Below are positions 12,259-24,653 of a stretch of DNA of 64,000 nt, piece after piece. A model generated the notes under the pieces. The model made no database searches, was not told the DNA's origin, and worked only from the letters and a program-made list of their open reading frames with translations. Each line of letters opens with the position of its first letter. Position 1 is the first letter of the stretch. A program made the position numbers and the translations under genes. Origin of the DNA: Chrysemys picta bellii (lineage: Eukaryota; Chordata; Testudines; Emydidae); assembly GCF_011386835.1 (NCBI RefSeq), contig NC_088800.1, positions 23,612,572 through 23,676,571 of the forward strand. The letters are read 5' to 3'.

Positions 12259-13325
12259 GAACATGTTAGGAATGTTTTTAGGAGCCCAGATGGAGTTTAT
12301 TAAAAAAATCTGTAACATGGTGAAACTGGTGTATGTGAGGAGGTTGAAGCAGAAATGTGAACAAAATCTTCACTATACAATATCTTTTGCTATTGCAAAA
12401 CTCTAGTTTATGTATTTCCTTATGCTTTTAATATCAAATTTTAAATATAAAGTAAAAACGAAGACTTGCTCAGTTTCCAAGTTTGAACTGCTCCCCCTTA
12501 ATTAACATGCCAAATCTTCCATGAAAAGTAACTTTGAAAATATAGTTTTTAAAGTTGGCTTAAATGCTAGAATTGTTATGGTCCACAGGGAAAACTAAAA
12601 TCTCTGGATAGTTCCTAGGTTAAGAAAAATCTGTTGTAGGAGCATGTGGATGGAATTCCAATTAGTTCTCATTGTTTCAGTCTTACTACTTTTAATTCAC
12701 AATTGACAAGCTTTGGTGAAGTTGGTGAAAAGAAAAAGGGGGATAGAAATATTTGAAATGTGAATTGAATAGCTTTTGTAAATCAGTCAATACATTTATT
12801 TTTGCTAATGATAATGATGCATAGCTCTTACGTAACACTCCAAAAATATAGAGCGCTGTCCAAGCATTAACTGATCAATGACCTAATTAATGATTCAGGA
12901 TCCCCAAATAGTAACAGAATATATGTGAAGGCCCAGCGGAGCCACGCAGCCAGGGGAGGTGGAGCCCCAGAGCTGATGCAGCTGCCTCTGCACTGATAGT
13001 CTAGGCCTGCAAGGATCACCAGAGACTCATGCTGAACCTTTGATAATTCTATGGGGGCATGGGAGTGACACTCTGATAGGAACTCTGTGATGGAAACTTC
13101 AGAGTTTTCCCCTCCCTCCAATACCTTTCCATGGGTTTTCCCCCTGACAGTGGGGATTTGGCCCATTGATAACAATTCTGCCAATAGTATATGAGTCAGA
13201 ATAGAATCTATCCTGCTTTTCTCTGTTAGCTATGCAGAGCTAACAGGTTTGAAAAGCGGTAAAAACTTACTTTAGTCACTAAAATTAGTAACAGTGAATA
13301 TACACAGGAGGCAGATCCACTGAAT

Positions 13326-13480
13326 ATTATTATTTGTATTATCATAGTGCCTGTGACCACCTGTCATGGACCAGGATCCTTATTGTGCTAGAAACTGTAC
13401 AAACACACAACAAGAGATGTTCCAATTTATCTGGGAAGCACTTCAATGCTATAGTAATGAGCGCTACAGAAAACGTTAAG
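13326..13480 (-). repeat. Old amniote interspersed repeat, antisense copy
   Basis: 'tattattatttgtatta' followed by 'tcatggaccaggatccttat' and 'tgtgctagaaactgtacaaa' is the reverse complement of the family seen at 9225-9352. The copy is degraded. Confidence 0.65.
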
Positions 13481-16400
13481 GTTAGATGGATAATATTCCT
13501 GCCATTTTACCGTCTTGTACTGTGATCTCGTCAGTTCTCATAAGCCAAGCAAATGTAGACAAGCAACTATGTCTAATCAACATTTACATGGTAGATCATC
13601 AAGGGAAACCCAGTGTGATGAAGGAAGGTATACTAGCCTGTCACTAGATGGCACTCTTCTTTGTGAGGCAACACTGACCTGACACGCCAATGACATAAAA
13701 CAGAGATCCTGACCTGCTGTGTTTATTAAAGGTTCCATAACATGTTTTGTGAGACTAGTTCCAGTACCACAGTCTAATTCCAGCTTGATGAGTTGTTCGG
13801 CCTACCTAAATTCCCCAGGTTTCAGCTTGGTATAGTATTTTTCAATTTGGGCTTCACCTTGGGCACTGTAGAAGATGACTGTGACACACAGAAATATAAA
13901 ATAAAAACTGCTGAGCAGTAATGCAGGTGAAGCTGATCCTATTGGGATTGCTACTGGGAGAAGTTGAGACCAAGGGATGGTGTAACTTGTACAGTCCCAG
14001 TGCTCTGCGGAATTCCAGAGTCCCAGAGCGCCGATGCAGCCCTGCTCTGGCCCCAACACCAGTTGGGGTCTATGTTCCATTGGGATCTGTGCTCTGTTCC
14101 TAGTTTACCATTCTAATGGAGACAAGTAGGACTAGCATTTGGCCCATAAAACAATAAATCAGAAAGTTTCAGACTTAGTATATTCAAATAATGGTGTTTT
14201 TAAATCTATATTTAGATTCAGTTTCATTGTAAAATAAATTATTCTGCTAGTTCAGAGTAAAGCAGGGATCATTTGTATGAACAATAGATACACAGTAATC
14301 AGAATGTGATATATGAAAATAAAGATTTGTATCTTAGTCTGGTACTGTGCGATACACAGTGTCAAATTCAGTTTATTGTATTGTACTGGATACATCTAAT
14401 ATTTTAATATTTCTCCCTGTAATCCTCATTTAAAGTATATTTTCACGTAACTTGAGGTGGAACAAGGACATTGCAGAAAGACGTTTCTAGATAAGGTATT
14501 ATTGGAGATACTGGGTTTACAGTACATGGTGAAATGACTAGCACAGATCTTTCGTTGACTAGCTGATTTTTTAAGGTTAAAACTCAACAGGTCCCTGTTT
14601 ATCAAAAATGTTCCCACCTCTAGAGGGCCAAATTTACTGCTGGTGTTACTCCACTGAAGGCAGTAGAGAATTTGGCCCAGATTCTGGATTGTAAATCATA
14701 TTCGTTGGAGGATTATGTGGATTTCATTTATTAAAAGAGTTTGACCACCCTCCCCCCATGCTTGTAAGACATAGAATTTGCAGCCATATTAGTAGTGGAT
14801 ATCTCAGCTGAGAGACATCTTAACATGATGTATAATAGATTGAATGTGCTGGGTCTGAATTCTGGGAAGCAATTGTGCTGTCTTCTTTCTGTGTGCAAAG
14901 GGCTAAGAGGAGAACAGACTGTTGGAGATTTGTAGATAAGCAAAGCTTCAAAATATAGTTTATATTTCCTGCTTTTCATTGCTCTTCATTCACTAAATCT
15001 GGACATTTGGCTAGTGGAAAGGCCTGAGCAGCTTTTCACTCCATCTTTCTTTCATCGCTCTCCAGTGTCCATAAAGGAGATAAAATAAATTGTCTTCTGC
15101 ATTACATTAGATATGACTCTGAAGTGCAATCCTCCATTGTAAACATCTCCAAATATTTGGGGCGTTCAAAATGCAGAGCTGAATGGGGAGTTGAATTTTG
15201 CATCTTGGGCCTAGCTTTAGTGTTTATAAGGAAGTAATTGATCTGCGTAGAGTGCTTATACCTCATATGGGGAATGCCAGCATGCAGAGCCTCAATATTT
15301 TATCTGAGCAGTTTCCTGTTTTTAATGTTTTTTTAATGTTAGCCAGACACATCGTGTGTTGTTATTTAATTGCTTAGCTGTAGCTGCTCCCATGCCCAAA
15401 CATCCTTGAAAAAGAGGTAAATTCAGGTTGGTTATTATCCAAAATGTAGACTTCATTTCAACATTGTACCTTTTCAGTTTAGTTTCAGGTCTTAGAATTT
15501 AAATCTACGGTCGGGACCATTAGATGTCATTCATCTGTGAGATTAATTCCATATTCCAACTATTGATTCCATCATAGTGAACATCTGTGGGATTTACTAA
15601 GACTATCTAGTGCTTTACAGGGTCCCAAATAGGACTTTATTCATTCAAAACAGGAGTGAGATGGAGTAAGATATCTTCATTTGACCTGCTCAGAAAAGAA
15701 AAATTTTTGCCTCTCAGATCAGAGACTTAAGCCTGTTATGTGCATTGCACAAGTACATTTCTATACACATATGAAATGAAAAGAGCTATTCTCAACTACA
15801 TTTGTCTGACAGATATTCTATAAAAAAAAGCATTTCTCAGTATTCTCTGTGCCTTGCTCTGTTTTTGGACTTACAATGTTGTTTAACTATTTCAAATAGT
15901 AGGCCAGCAAAATTGCAGTTTGCAGTGACTGCACTCTGTGGTGGCAAGGATATAAAAGGACAGACAGGGGGAAAAGAATTTTTATGAAGAGATTAATTAG
16001 ACAATATTGTGTAAGAAAAATAAATCTGAAATGCTTCCATTTAAAAAATGTCCATAATTGTGCTCTCTACAACCAATGGTTTTAAAAATGGACCAAAACA
16101 TACACAAGAGGAAGTGATTAGTAAGAAACAATGGCTGTGATTTACCACAGCATTACTCCAGTTTCACATCATTGTAACTCCACTGATATCAATCCCAATG
16201 TCCCTGTCATTGGAGTAATGTATCAAGACCAATATCCAAGTCAATGGGGGAAAAAAATTACAGGCATTTTTCTGAAATCTCCTGAGCAGGACAAATAGTT
16301 TCACTTTATTTTTCAGTGTTATCTAGACTATAAGCTCACGTATATAAAGTCTATGCTTTGGAGTCCAACAGGTCAGTGAGAAAACAGATCTAGCAAATTA

Positions 16401-17255
16401 ATATCCTCCTAAGCCTATTTTACTGAATCAAAAATAGGTGACTAAATTTTCCTAAAATTTTTCTTCGGTGCATTTTCCTCAAAAGATTCAGAGGAGGAGA
16501 ACAAGTGCAAAAAAGAAAACTCTGGAAGATGAATATATACAATATTTTAGTCTCTTCGCCCATGTAATAAAGTGAAAACAAATGTTCTCACTTCTGCAAC
16601 TCTACCACCTCAAATTAATAATGGAAAACATCACATCAGCGCACTCTTTGTGCTCAATAGCCTGTGGCACATTTGAACTCATCAATAGATGTTCAACAAT
16701 ATTACAACTCGTTTAAATCTTGGTAAAGTAGTGTTATGTACTATTGTTATTGACTTTCTTTTTCTAATTATCACCCAAAGGTGACAGATGATACCGCACT
16801 AATGACCACACTGCTTAAGACCTGAATCAGCTTTGGATCTCAACTCATTATATCTTAGCAGAACTAAAATCGTAGAATCGCTTAGCAGTTTAAGGCTCAG
16901 AGCCTTATCTAATTGTCAAGATTTTGGTCAAGTATGTTGTACAAACCACTATGTGATTCAATGTGCTTCTCTAGATTCTCTAAGATTATCAGTTTAAATG
17001 TCAAAGCTCCCAATGCACCTAAGTTAGAATCTAAACTTTTACAAGCCTGCAAAAATACGATGCAGTTATCTCATGAAATGGAAGGTTTTTGCAACATCTT
17101 TGTTGTTATACAGGGCCCTTTCTTGCTTACATTCAAGTTAACAGCAAAACTCCCTTTGGCTTTAATAGAAGTCAATAGGAGGTTTAGGTGTACAGCACCT
17201 GTCAGGATTGGGCTGGTTGACTTCAGTTCCACTGTGAGGAGGGAGAATGTAACAA
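13481..17255. other. Non-coding DNA, small palindromic repeat relics only
   Basis: No exon or RNA gene recognised. Relics of the gggcca...ttggccc palindromic family are visible at about 14632-14684 (gggccaaatttactgctggt ... gaatttggcccag) and weakly at 16137-16235. Confidence 0.4.
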
Positions 17256-17265
17256 TAACTCTATA

Positions 17266-17353
17266 TCAGAGGGGTAGCCTTGTTAGTCTGGATCTGTGAT
17301 ATGATATGGATCTGTGATATGATATGGAGTCTTAAAGGTGCCACAGGACTCTC
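17266..17353 (+). mobile_element. Truncated tRNA-related SINE with 10-bp target duplication
   Basis: The head 'agaggggtagccttgttagt' followed by 'ctggatctg' is the tRNA-derived promoter-like start of a common turtle SINE. The end 'gtcttaaaggtgccacagga' is part of the usual body. It is flanked by taactctata at 17256-17265 and 17354-17363, the sort of duplication left by LINE-driven insertion. Where the usual body would continue there is an 18-bp unit (ggatctgtgatatgatat) twice in tandem at 17290-17325. The copy is much shorter than usual for the family. Confidence 0.75.
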
Positions 17354-17559
17354 TAACTCTATAGCGCACCTCAGTGTCACATGAACTTCAGATCAAGATA
17401 TTTATTGTCCATGATGAAAGTAACTGGACTGGCATCTGTCAAAATATGGCATTGCTCACGCTTTACAAAGAGATTGGCCCACTTCACCTTGTTCTTCTAT
17501 CTGGCAATTTTTAAAAACATTGTACCTCATTCTGGTTTTTCTTCTACTTACTTAACGTG

Positions 17560-17650
17560 AAAGTGGGTCTGTCTCTCTCACCCACAGAAGTTGGTCCCAT
17601 AAAAGATGTGACCTGCCCCACCGTGTCTCTCTACTTAACCGGTATGCAGA
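17560..17650 (+). repeat. SINE body fragment ('tctctctcac...cagaagttggtcc' family)
   Basis: 'gtctgtctctctcacccaca' then 'gaagttggtcccataaaaga' and 'gtgtctctctact' match in order a second copy at about 27815-27890. It is a known turtle SINE-associated body sequence. No duplication was resolved. Confidence 0.6.
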
Positions 17651-19495
17651 CATAGGCTGGGACTGAAACACCAGATGTAGCCATTACCCATATGTGATAA
17701 GTACAGAATATGAGAACGACAGAGACAGATGCACCCCACAATCTCTACTGAGAGCAGTGCAGGATCTCCTGCAACAAGTCTGAAGGAGCTTCAGTGCAGT
17801 GCAGTGCAGCAAGTCATCTGCGATGCTGAGGCCCTGTGATGGCACAATCCAGTAAGGGACACAGTTACGACAGCTGGGAATGTGTTAATAAAGCTCAACT
17901 CTGCTCCACACGCCCCCAGCAGGACTCTCATAGCAGAACTTAGAGTTGCCCCCACCTAAAGAATGTCCAAGGGAAGAAAAACCCTCTCTGCTCTTCCAGG
18001 AGTTAATGCCTCTCCGAAGTGGCCATCTGCAAGGTTCCTGTTTCATTAAAAGGACTTTTAATGAGTCTCAGCCCCCTCACTGTGTCTCCTCAGAATCTCT
18101 ACTTAATCTTTGATGTGGTGTTACAGTATAGTTATTTACCTGCTTTGCTAGCTCTAAAATGTCCCGTGAAAGACACATTATATATAATTTATATATAATG
18201 GCACATATTGGGCATTATAGACTTCGAACTACCATGTTTGCATTGTGCCATGTCATGCTGGCAATATAGCTGGTTGTAAGATCTCAGACTCAAGAACCCA
18301 TTGCAGAATATGACATCAAAGAAAGATTTTCATTCCCTGTAGTGGGGTTAACAGGGGCTTAGGGTTCCAATAGCCCCAGATCAGCTTTATTAAAACATAA
18401 CAAAACAAACAAGTTCCTTTTAATACATGTAGAATAAAGAAACAAAAACTAGACAAAGAAGCTCGCTAAGTATAAAGAAAAGCTTCCAGCAGCTCTGAAG
18501 CCCTACAGCCGGTAAGGTTAGTGCCATCCATTGTACCAATAGCAGTAGATCACCACACTACACAGGATGATGGTAGAATGGTGAGTTCAGCATCACTGAA
18601 TATTTTCCCAGTGTGTCACACTTATGGAAATGCCTTTGCTAATAACTTTGGATCCGTTGTGAAAATTCAATGATAACCCACAAAATTTCTCATTTGGTGC
18701 CTGGGGGCAGGGTGGGGTGGAGTTGTACCAATGGCTGCAAATCAGGATTCAACACAAAAGCATGTAGTTAAGTATCAAGACCTCATAAAGCCTTTTAATC
18801 CTGAACTTAATATAGCACTGTATGTACCTTTGTTTCTATTGAAACTTAGATTTTAAATTGGTTCACACATGGAGGAAGGAGGACACAAGGGTAATTTGGA
18901 ACAAGGGAGCTTCCCAAATCATAGCCAGTTCATTAACAAGCAACAATTTAGTATGGGCCACATTCTTCCCTCAAGTAATGTGCATCTCCTATTGAAATCA
19001 ATGGGATCTGGTTGGGTGTTCCTAAAATGTACTCCTGTATGAACAACAGATGATTATAGGTAATTCCCTCACACTGAAACGTTCACCTGCTCGGTAAATT
19101 ACCTGTAATCACCTGCTCATCCCAAGTTTGTATTTGATAACTGTTTATATAACTCCTTCATTGGCACCACTCTGGTGACAATAGGGGCTCTCTACTTAAG
19201 GGAAAAAAATTATAGGCATGACCAATATTCAGTTTCTCTCTTCCCTCTTGCTGTCTAGTCTGTTAGGCCAAGTGTGATTGCTGAACAAATGCTGGTTATG
19301 GAAAATAAACCCTATTTTATAGGACATACACTCTTGAATGATGCAGGTGCTATTTAATGGACAGATGTACCTCACCTATCCAACAGCCAATAAAGCCGTT
19401 AGAGTGTGTCATTCTATAGCCATAGTATATGAGCTGTCGGTGACAAACTCACTGTAGGGAAGCAGAAAAAGTAGGAAAAATCCATTAAATTAGGA
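17651..19495. other. Unclassified non-coding DNA
   Basis: Contains a short gcagt tandem (17795-17812), an AT palindrome at 18178-18199 and a palindromic-family relic near 18957-19020 (gggccacattcttccctcaa ... caatgggatctgg). The 18340-18560 stretch may be an LTR relic but has no ends I can define. Confidence 0.35.
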
Positions 19496-19919
19496 CAGGG
19501 GTGGCCAAACGTACTGACCTGCCGAGCCTCATATGATAATCTTCAGAAGTTTGAAAGCTGGGTGTGCCCACTGGGGCTCATGGCTCCTGTCCTGTGGCAC
19601 AATGGTGGGGCTAGGGGCTTCTGCCCTGCAAGGATGGGGGCGGTTCTCAGAACTTCTGCCCCATGGGGCATGCCTGCCAAGGTGTGGGGCTTCAGCAGGA
19701 GTGGGGGTAAAGCCTTGACAAACAAGTCCTGTGAGGCTGAAGCCCCAAGACCCTCCGCCCCACTGGGCAGAAAGCCCCTAGCCCCATCATGGGGCTGAAA
19801 CCCTGAGCTCCCTCCTCCCCAGTCTGGTAGGCAGAAAATGGAGGTGGGTGTTCTCTGAGCTGCACTTTAACTGTAAAAGAGCTGCCCGTGGCTCATAAGC
19901 CATGGTTTGGTCATCCTTG
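19496..19919. mobile_element. Non-autonomous hAT-like element
   Basis: The terminal inverted repeats are caggggtggccaaac on the left and caaggatgaccaaac for the right end in reverse. This is the CAGGGGTGGCCAAAC terminus of hAT MITEs frequent in turtles. The interior is GC-rich with repeated ggggctt...gccccac motifs and palindromic segments, and there is no transposase. I could not find an intact 8-bp target duplication, so the flanks have decayed or an end is displaced. Open frames inside occur on both strands and are not genes. Confidence 0.65.
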
Positions 19920-21200
19920 AGCTATAGGATTGTTAATTTGAGATCCAAAGGAAACATGTTAGTTTAGTTTATTTCTTATGAAGCTGCCACTAAATTTTTG
20001 GAAATACCATTTTAAAATCCCCCTTTAAGACAAAAAGAACCTCTAAATGAGATGCTTAAATGAAGTCTATCAGCTCTAGATTATAGTTGGAGTTGAATTT
20101 CTAACCCATATTAAACCTCAAACTAGAACAGACTCTCAGGACCAAACTAAAGCTGGAGCAAGCTTCAGAGCTAAGCTATACTTTCAGGCTAGAGCAAGTT
20201 CCATTGCTATCCTAACTTCCTAACTAGACTGAGTTTCTGAGCAGTGCCATAACCCTTAGGCTAAAGTAACCCCCAAAGCTAGAATCAACTCAGGACTAAA
20301 GCAGACTTCTGATTACATTGATCTCCCACACTGTAGTGAGCTCCTTAGCTTTATAGTCCCTTAGCCCCACCCTTAATGGGTTTTGGCCAATCAGCTCCCT
20401 CCATCTGTCCTTAATGGAGTCTCACAGCCAGCACCAAAGACTGTAGTTTCTCCTAGCTAAAAAACCAAACATATTATCCTAGGTCAAAATATCCAATCTC
20501 CCTGTTTTCTAGATAAGGGCAATTAGAAGGAGGTAGGAGAAACCAAGCCTGCAGTTGGCACCTGATAGTTGGGGGTCTAATTTTCCTATGTCTCTTTGGA
20601 ATGTACTAAGGAATTTTAGTATAAATCACATGCATTACCCACTTAATGCTTTCACAGACCGACCCCCAAGCCTCCATGCTCTCTGTGATAGCTTGCTCTG
20701 TCAGAAAGTACTTTTTCATTGTTAGCTTGACAGACAGGTATTTAGGTAGAAAAAACATTAAAGAAAGATAGCAAGGAATTAATAGCAGAAGAAAACTCAT
20801 TAAGGCTCAACAAATTTGTTTACCACACACAAAATATGGTGGCTATTGTCTAACAATTAGGGCTGGAAACTTCTGAAAAATTTGCAAAGCGCTCTCTCTC
20901 TGTCATTAATATGGTCCTATTGACTTCAATGGGAGCTTGGGGATTTACACGTGTTAATGCCTTCTGAAAAGGACTCTATCAAATCCCTGCATGTTAAGGG
21001 TTCAGTTCATTTAAGTAGTTAGAAAAAAACAAAACAGACCACTTTTTATTTTCTATAAAGGACATTTTGAAGCCAGCCATGAAACACAGATGCATTATTC
21101 TTAGTACTCAAATCATATTAGAAATCATTACATCCTAATATCCTTTGCTCTAAATCAGTTACATCAGTACAATTTTCTCACGCAGACATGTTTGCAACTT
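19920..21200. other. Non-coding DNA, nothing recognised
   Basis: The 20030-20350 stretch is loosely periodic (ctaaa/ctaga-gca...tt motifs about 35-45 bp apart), which may be a decayed satellite or minisatellite. No gene is visible. Confidence 0.35.
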
Positions 21201-21660
21201 TTCTGTTCAGTGTGTTACTGTGATGGTCACCATATTGGCCAACATCACAGATTGAATCTGGACTCCCCAGGACTAAAAGTATGAGTCTATAAAAAGCAGG
21301 CTATGTAGTCTGGATTGGTCATGGAGGGGCAAGGCATAACATATGGTGACCAGCAGGTTACTTATCGCCTCCAGACAGAGGAAGCTTGTCCTGAGCATCT
21401 GAAGCCAACAGCAGTTGGAATCCCAGATGTGTTCCTACTTACATGACAATTGACACACCAGGGATTGAACTGGGGACCTCCAGAGCTAAAAGCAATAGTT
21501 ACTACTAAAAGCCACTCTCTCAAGTTGAGAGCTATAAACAGACCCATATCATCAGTGGAGGGGCATATATCACACACATTGGTAAGTGGCTTATGTCACC
21601 ACAGAAGATGCAAGGAACACTGTTACAGTTCTCAGCTACAGGAGTTAACCTTCTAGTGAC
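21201..21660 (-). repeat. tRNA-related SINE relics, antisense, probably two copies
   Basis: The phrase 'gggattgaactggggacctc' (21461-21480) followed by cagagctaaaagc resembles the T-loop or B-box part of a tRNA-derived SINE. A similar 'agattgaatctggactcccc' with 'aggactaaaag' occurs at 21250-21280. The two halves share order and spacing, so they are two degraded relatives. I do not see a foldable complete tRNA, so no tRNA gene is called. Confidence 0.45.
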
Positions 21661-23480
21661 CTTAGTTCAATCCCTAATTACAAGGAAAATAGTGGTTGTC
21701 AAATTTGCAGGATCAGACCCTTCGTCAGGAAAGTGAAACTATAAGGTATTGTAGAGACAGGATTAGAAATTAGGGGCTTCCGTATGGCCTGCTATCTAAT
21801 AATCAAGGTCAGTTTTTCTAGCTTGCTAGAAAACAGATTAATATGTCCCATAGTTCTAAATGTATCTTTTTATTTCATTGTATCTTGAACTTTTTGACCT
21901 AATGTCATTTTGTTCACTTTTCATTATAGGCAACATTCACCCCTGTGCAGAGGGCTAGTACTAGGCTTATGCATCCCTTGAAACCCATTTAAATCTTCAA
22001 AATAGGGTTCAAATGGAAATTAAGTGTTGCAGAGGTTTTGTGCTGGCCCTCAGCACTGGGGTGAATTTCACCCTAAGTTCTTAAATATGATACACATACA
22101 GAAACAATCAGTTTTTTCCTAAAAATGGATTGCTTTTCTGTAAAACACCAGTGAATACCTTTTAAAAGGAAGTCAATCTTTCTTTCCCCCTCATTCCTTC
22201 TTTCATTTAGAGACCCTCAATAGCTATGCCCTGTAAACACTTCAAGTTCTTAGTATCTAAATGCTGCCATGTTTCCTTCTCTAGTAGTTTATTAGCACTG
22301 CCTAGAGGCTAGAAGAACAAGTTCTAGAAACTCTGGAACACTTGGGGCGAATCTGGTAAATACAAAGTTGTGCAGAATCATGGTTTTGGAAGGATTGCTG
22401 TAGAAAGTGGCACAGCTTCCACATTCCTTTTTCTAATGAACCAAATGAGTTTCAACAAAATTCTTGGTTCTGAACCCACCAAACCTTAGGTGTATTTGAG
22501 TTCAGATCCAAACTTCAGAGCTGGCTCTTACAAATATAATAACAGAACTCATATCCTGCTGTCCTCCCATTCTTAGGAAGCGTGGGTCCTTGCTAACAGA
22601 TGCACAAGCACTGATGTTAAAACATTTCAGAAATCACACGGATTTTCCATTAGAACACATTGGTTTGTGAGTGTAGAGAAGTAAAATGATTATTAAATTG
22701 TTCCTTTTTAATAAGTACATTCAATCAGAAGTTTATCTGTTTTTCTTCTGCTTTCATGGTAGATTTCTAACAATTCCCCCTTCTCTCCTTCTCTATATAC
22801 CTCACTTCTGAAGCATCCAGTTGCAAGCTCCATTCTTTGCAGCCAGTCAATATTGTTAATTACTTGGCCAGAAGAGTCACTGCTGAGTGACCTAAAGCAG
22901 TCCTACCCACAAGAACTGAGCATTTTCTCTGCCGCACTCAAAGCTCCTGTCAACATAGGGAACCAGGGACCTGACCTGACAATTAAATCTGGGTTTTCCA
23001 TATTGCAGTCCAAAGAACAACCACAAAAAAAAGCACATCATATTGTCATCTTAAACACAGAGGGCCTCCTGCTTTTTAAAATTAGGCTTGTGCAAATATA
23101 CTCAAGGGCAATTGCATGGTTAATTTGCATGCCTGGCTACTGCAATCATACTCACGATGTGGGTAACTGTATGTATGAATGTCTAACTGTCCATTTCCAT
23201 AATTACCTGAATCTCACATGCAAATTTGGTGCACAATTTTCACACACACTTTTGCATGTCTAGTTTGGAAAGTATAGCACCAAGAGAATAGTATCAAGTG
23301 GTTTCATGGGAATCCACAACAGAGCAATGATTTATGCACAAGTCATAACATTTTGGATAAAATTATGAATCAGTTTAACTTGAGTGTTACAAGCTTAAGG
23401 TCACTTTCTTATTCCCCAAAAAGCTCTCTGTATTTTACATGAAGATACCACGTACTATAATAAACATCAAGCTTGTAAAT
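21661..23480. other. Non-coding DNA, nothing recognised
   Basis: The longest frame, 22853-23263 on the plus strand, has no recognisable domain, no clear start context and no splice-bounded structure that I can defend. Confidence 0.4.
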
Positions 23481-23954
23481 GGCTTAGACTCTAAATGTCA
23501 GCTGCAAAGCTACCTTTAAAGATGAAGTCTCTGCCCCTTTCAAAAGGGAGGGGAAAATCCAAAATACCGAGATCCTCACAAACAAAGTGAAGTTTACCAC
23601 TAACAAAATATATCTAGCAAAAACACACTTGGTGCTTTTCTGTTGGAGTTGCCCTCGATAAAATGTGGGTGTCATTCGAAAAGGGCATCATTTCCAATGA
23701 ATTCTGAAAGTGTCACACAGAGTATTGATCGATCAAGTCTTTCCGTCAGCGTGACCAGGGCCAGCAAAAAGCTATCCCTGTGATCCAATTTTCAGAGCTC
23801 ACAGACACCTTCAGTCCTAGGCAAATGGCATCAGCAAATGGCAGGAGGAGTTGGGGGGAGGAGGAGTAAAAAAAAAAAAGAGGGTGGAGGAGAGAGAGAT
23901 AGTCTTTGCACTACAGTCTGCTTGCCTAAGCATTAAATGTTATTAGCCACAAGC

Positions 23955-24025
23955 ATGGCATTCCCATTGTGCAGAAAAACTGCTATATTTCTGGCTTTTG
24001 TGTTGCCAGCAATGCTGAGCCATTT
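23955..24025 (+). CDS. Candidate first coding exon encoding a signal peptide (gene unknown)
   Basis: An ATG at 23955 has A at -3 and G at +4, a strong vertebrate initiation context. It opens 23 codons reading MAFPLCRKTAIFLAFVLPAM then LSH. This has a short basic N-region (RK) followed by a hydrophobic core (TAIFLAFVLPAML), as in a secretory signal peptide. The frame reaches a stop at 24027, but a perfect GTAAGT donor starts at 24026, so the exon would end at 24025 after two bases of codon 24. The base before the donor is T rather than the preferred G. About 100 bp upstream is purine-rich (23845-23900), and the stretch around it shows no repeat I recognise. No downstream exon was found in the remaining 40 kb, so if real it is followed by a very long intron, common for neuronal or matrix secreted proteins. 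I do not recognise the protein. It could be a chance alignment of start, hydrophobic codons and donor. Confidence 0.35.
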
Positions 24026-24304
24026 GTAAGTCAAAAGTAGATTCTTATCAGCAAGATATACCCAGATAAGATCACATCCTTTATGATTCCATCAGTGTTC
24101 AAACAGTTTTCTGTTTCTGTCTATATATGTGTACACATAGTGCAAAGATGGGCAAGTGCAGCAAAAAGCTACTATGCCATTTCTTTTTAAATACAAATTA
24201 AAGAATGATATTGTACTGGAATACACTGAATATTATAGTATGAAGTCTGTAGTGGGTGATATACATAGATGAGTTTCATTCTAGTTACTCTGGAAGGCCT
24301 GATT

Positions 24305-24653
24305 CTTTGAGATAGTGTTTCTGAAACTTGGGACGCCGCTTGTGTAGAGAAAGCCCCTGGCGGGCCAGGCCGGTTTGTTTACCTGCCGCGTCCGCAGGTC
24401 TGGCTGATTGCGGCTCCCATTGGCTGCGATTTGCTGCCCCAGGCCAATGGGAGCTGCTGGAAGCAGTGGTCAGTATGTCCCTCGGCCCGGGCCGCTTCCA
24501 GCAGCTCCCATTGGCCTGGAGCAGCGAACCGCGGCCAGTGGGAGTCGCAATTGGCCGAACCTGTGGACCTGGCAGGTAAGCAAACCGGCCTGGCCCGCCA
24601 GGGGCTTTCCCTACACAAGCGGCGTCCCAAGTTTGGGAAACACTGCTTTGAGA
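24305..24653. mobile_element. Palindromic hAT MITE with intact 8-bp target duplication
   Basis: The target duplication ctttgaga is exact at 24305-24312 and 24646-24653. The element itself (24313-24645) begins tagtgtttctgaaacttggg and ends cccaagtttgggaaacactg, hAT-type termini. The inverted arms are long: the left text gacgccgcttgtgtagagaa is mirrored on the right (ttccctacacaagcggcgtc), and ctggcgggccaggccggttt by aaaccggcctggcccgccag. The centre is GC-rich with inverted 'cccattgg...ccaatggg' pairs. There is no coding capacity; overlapping frames on both strands reflect the palindrome. The exact duplication suggests a fairly recent insertion. It lies 280 bp downstream of the candidate signal-peptide exon. 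Confidence 0.9.

Larger units (their letters stand above)
9353..13320. other. Non-coding DNA with microsatellites
   Basis: AT-rich, all frames interrupted; nothing gene-like or clearly repeat-derived apart from the microsatellites listed separately. Confidence 0.45.

Noticed and set aside
16913..17299. 128-codon frame as a gene
   Set aside because: Its C-terminal part is translated from the SINE head at 17266 onward and the rest has no domain or splice support.
21460..21500. A tRNA gene
   Set aside because: Only a T-loop-like phrase is present; no complete cloverleaf with acceptor stem could be folded, and a second degraded relative nearby suggests SINE relics.
22853..23263. 136-codon plus-strand frame as an exon upstream of the candidate signal-peptide exon
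   Set aside because: No protein family recognised, no convincing splice sites at its borders, and it lies upstream of the candidate first exon, so it does not fit one gene model.
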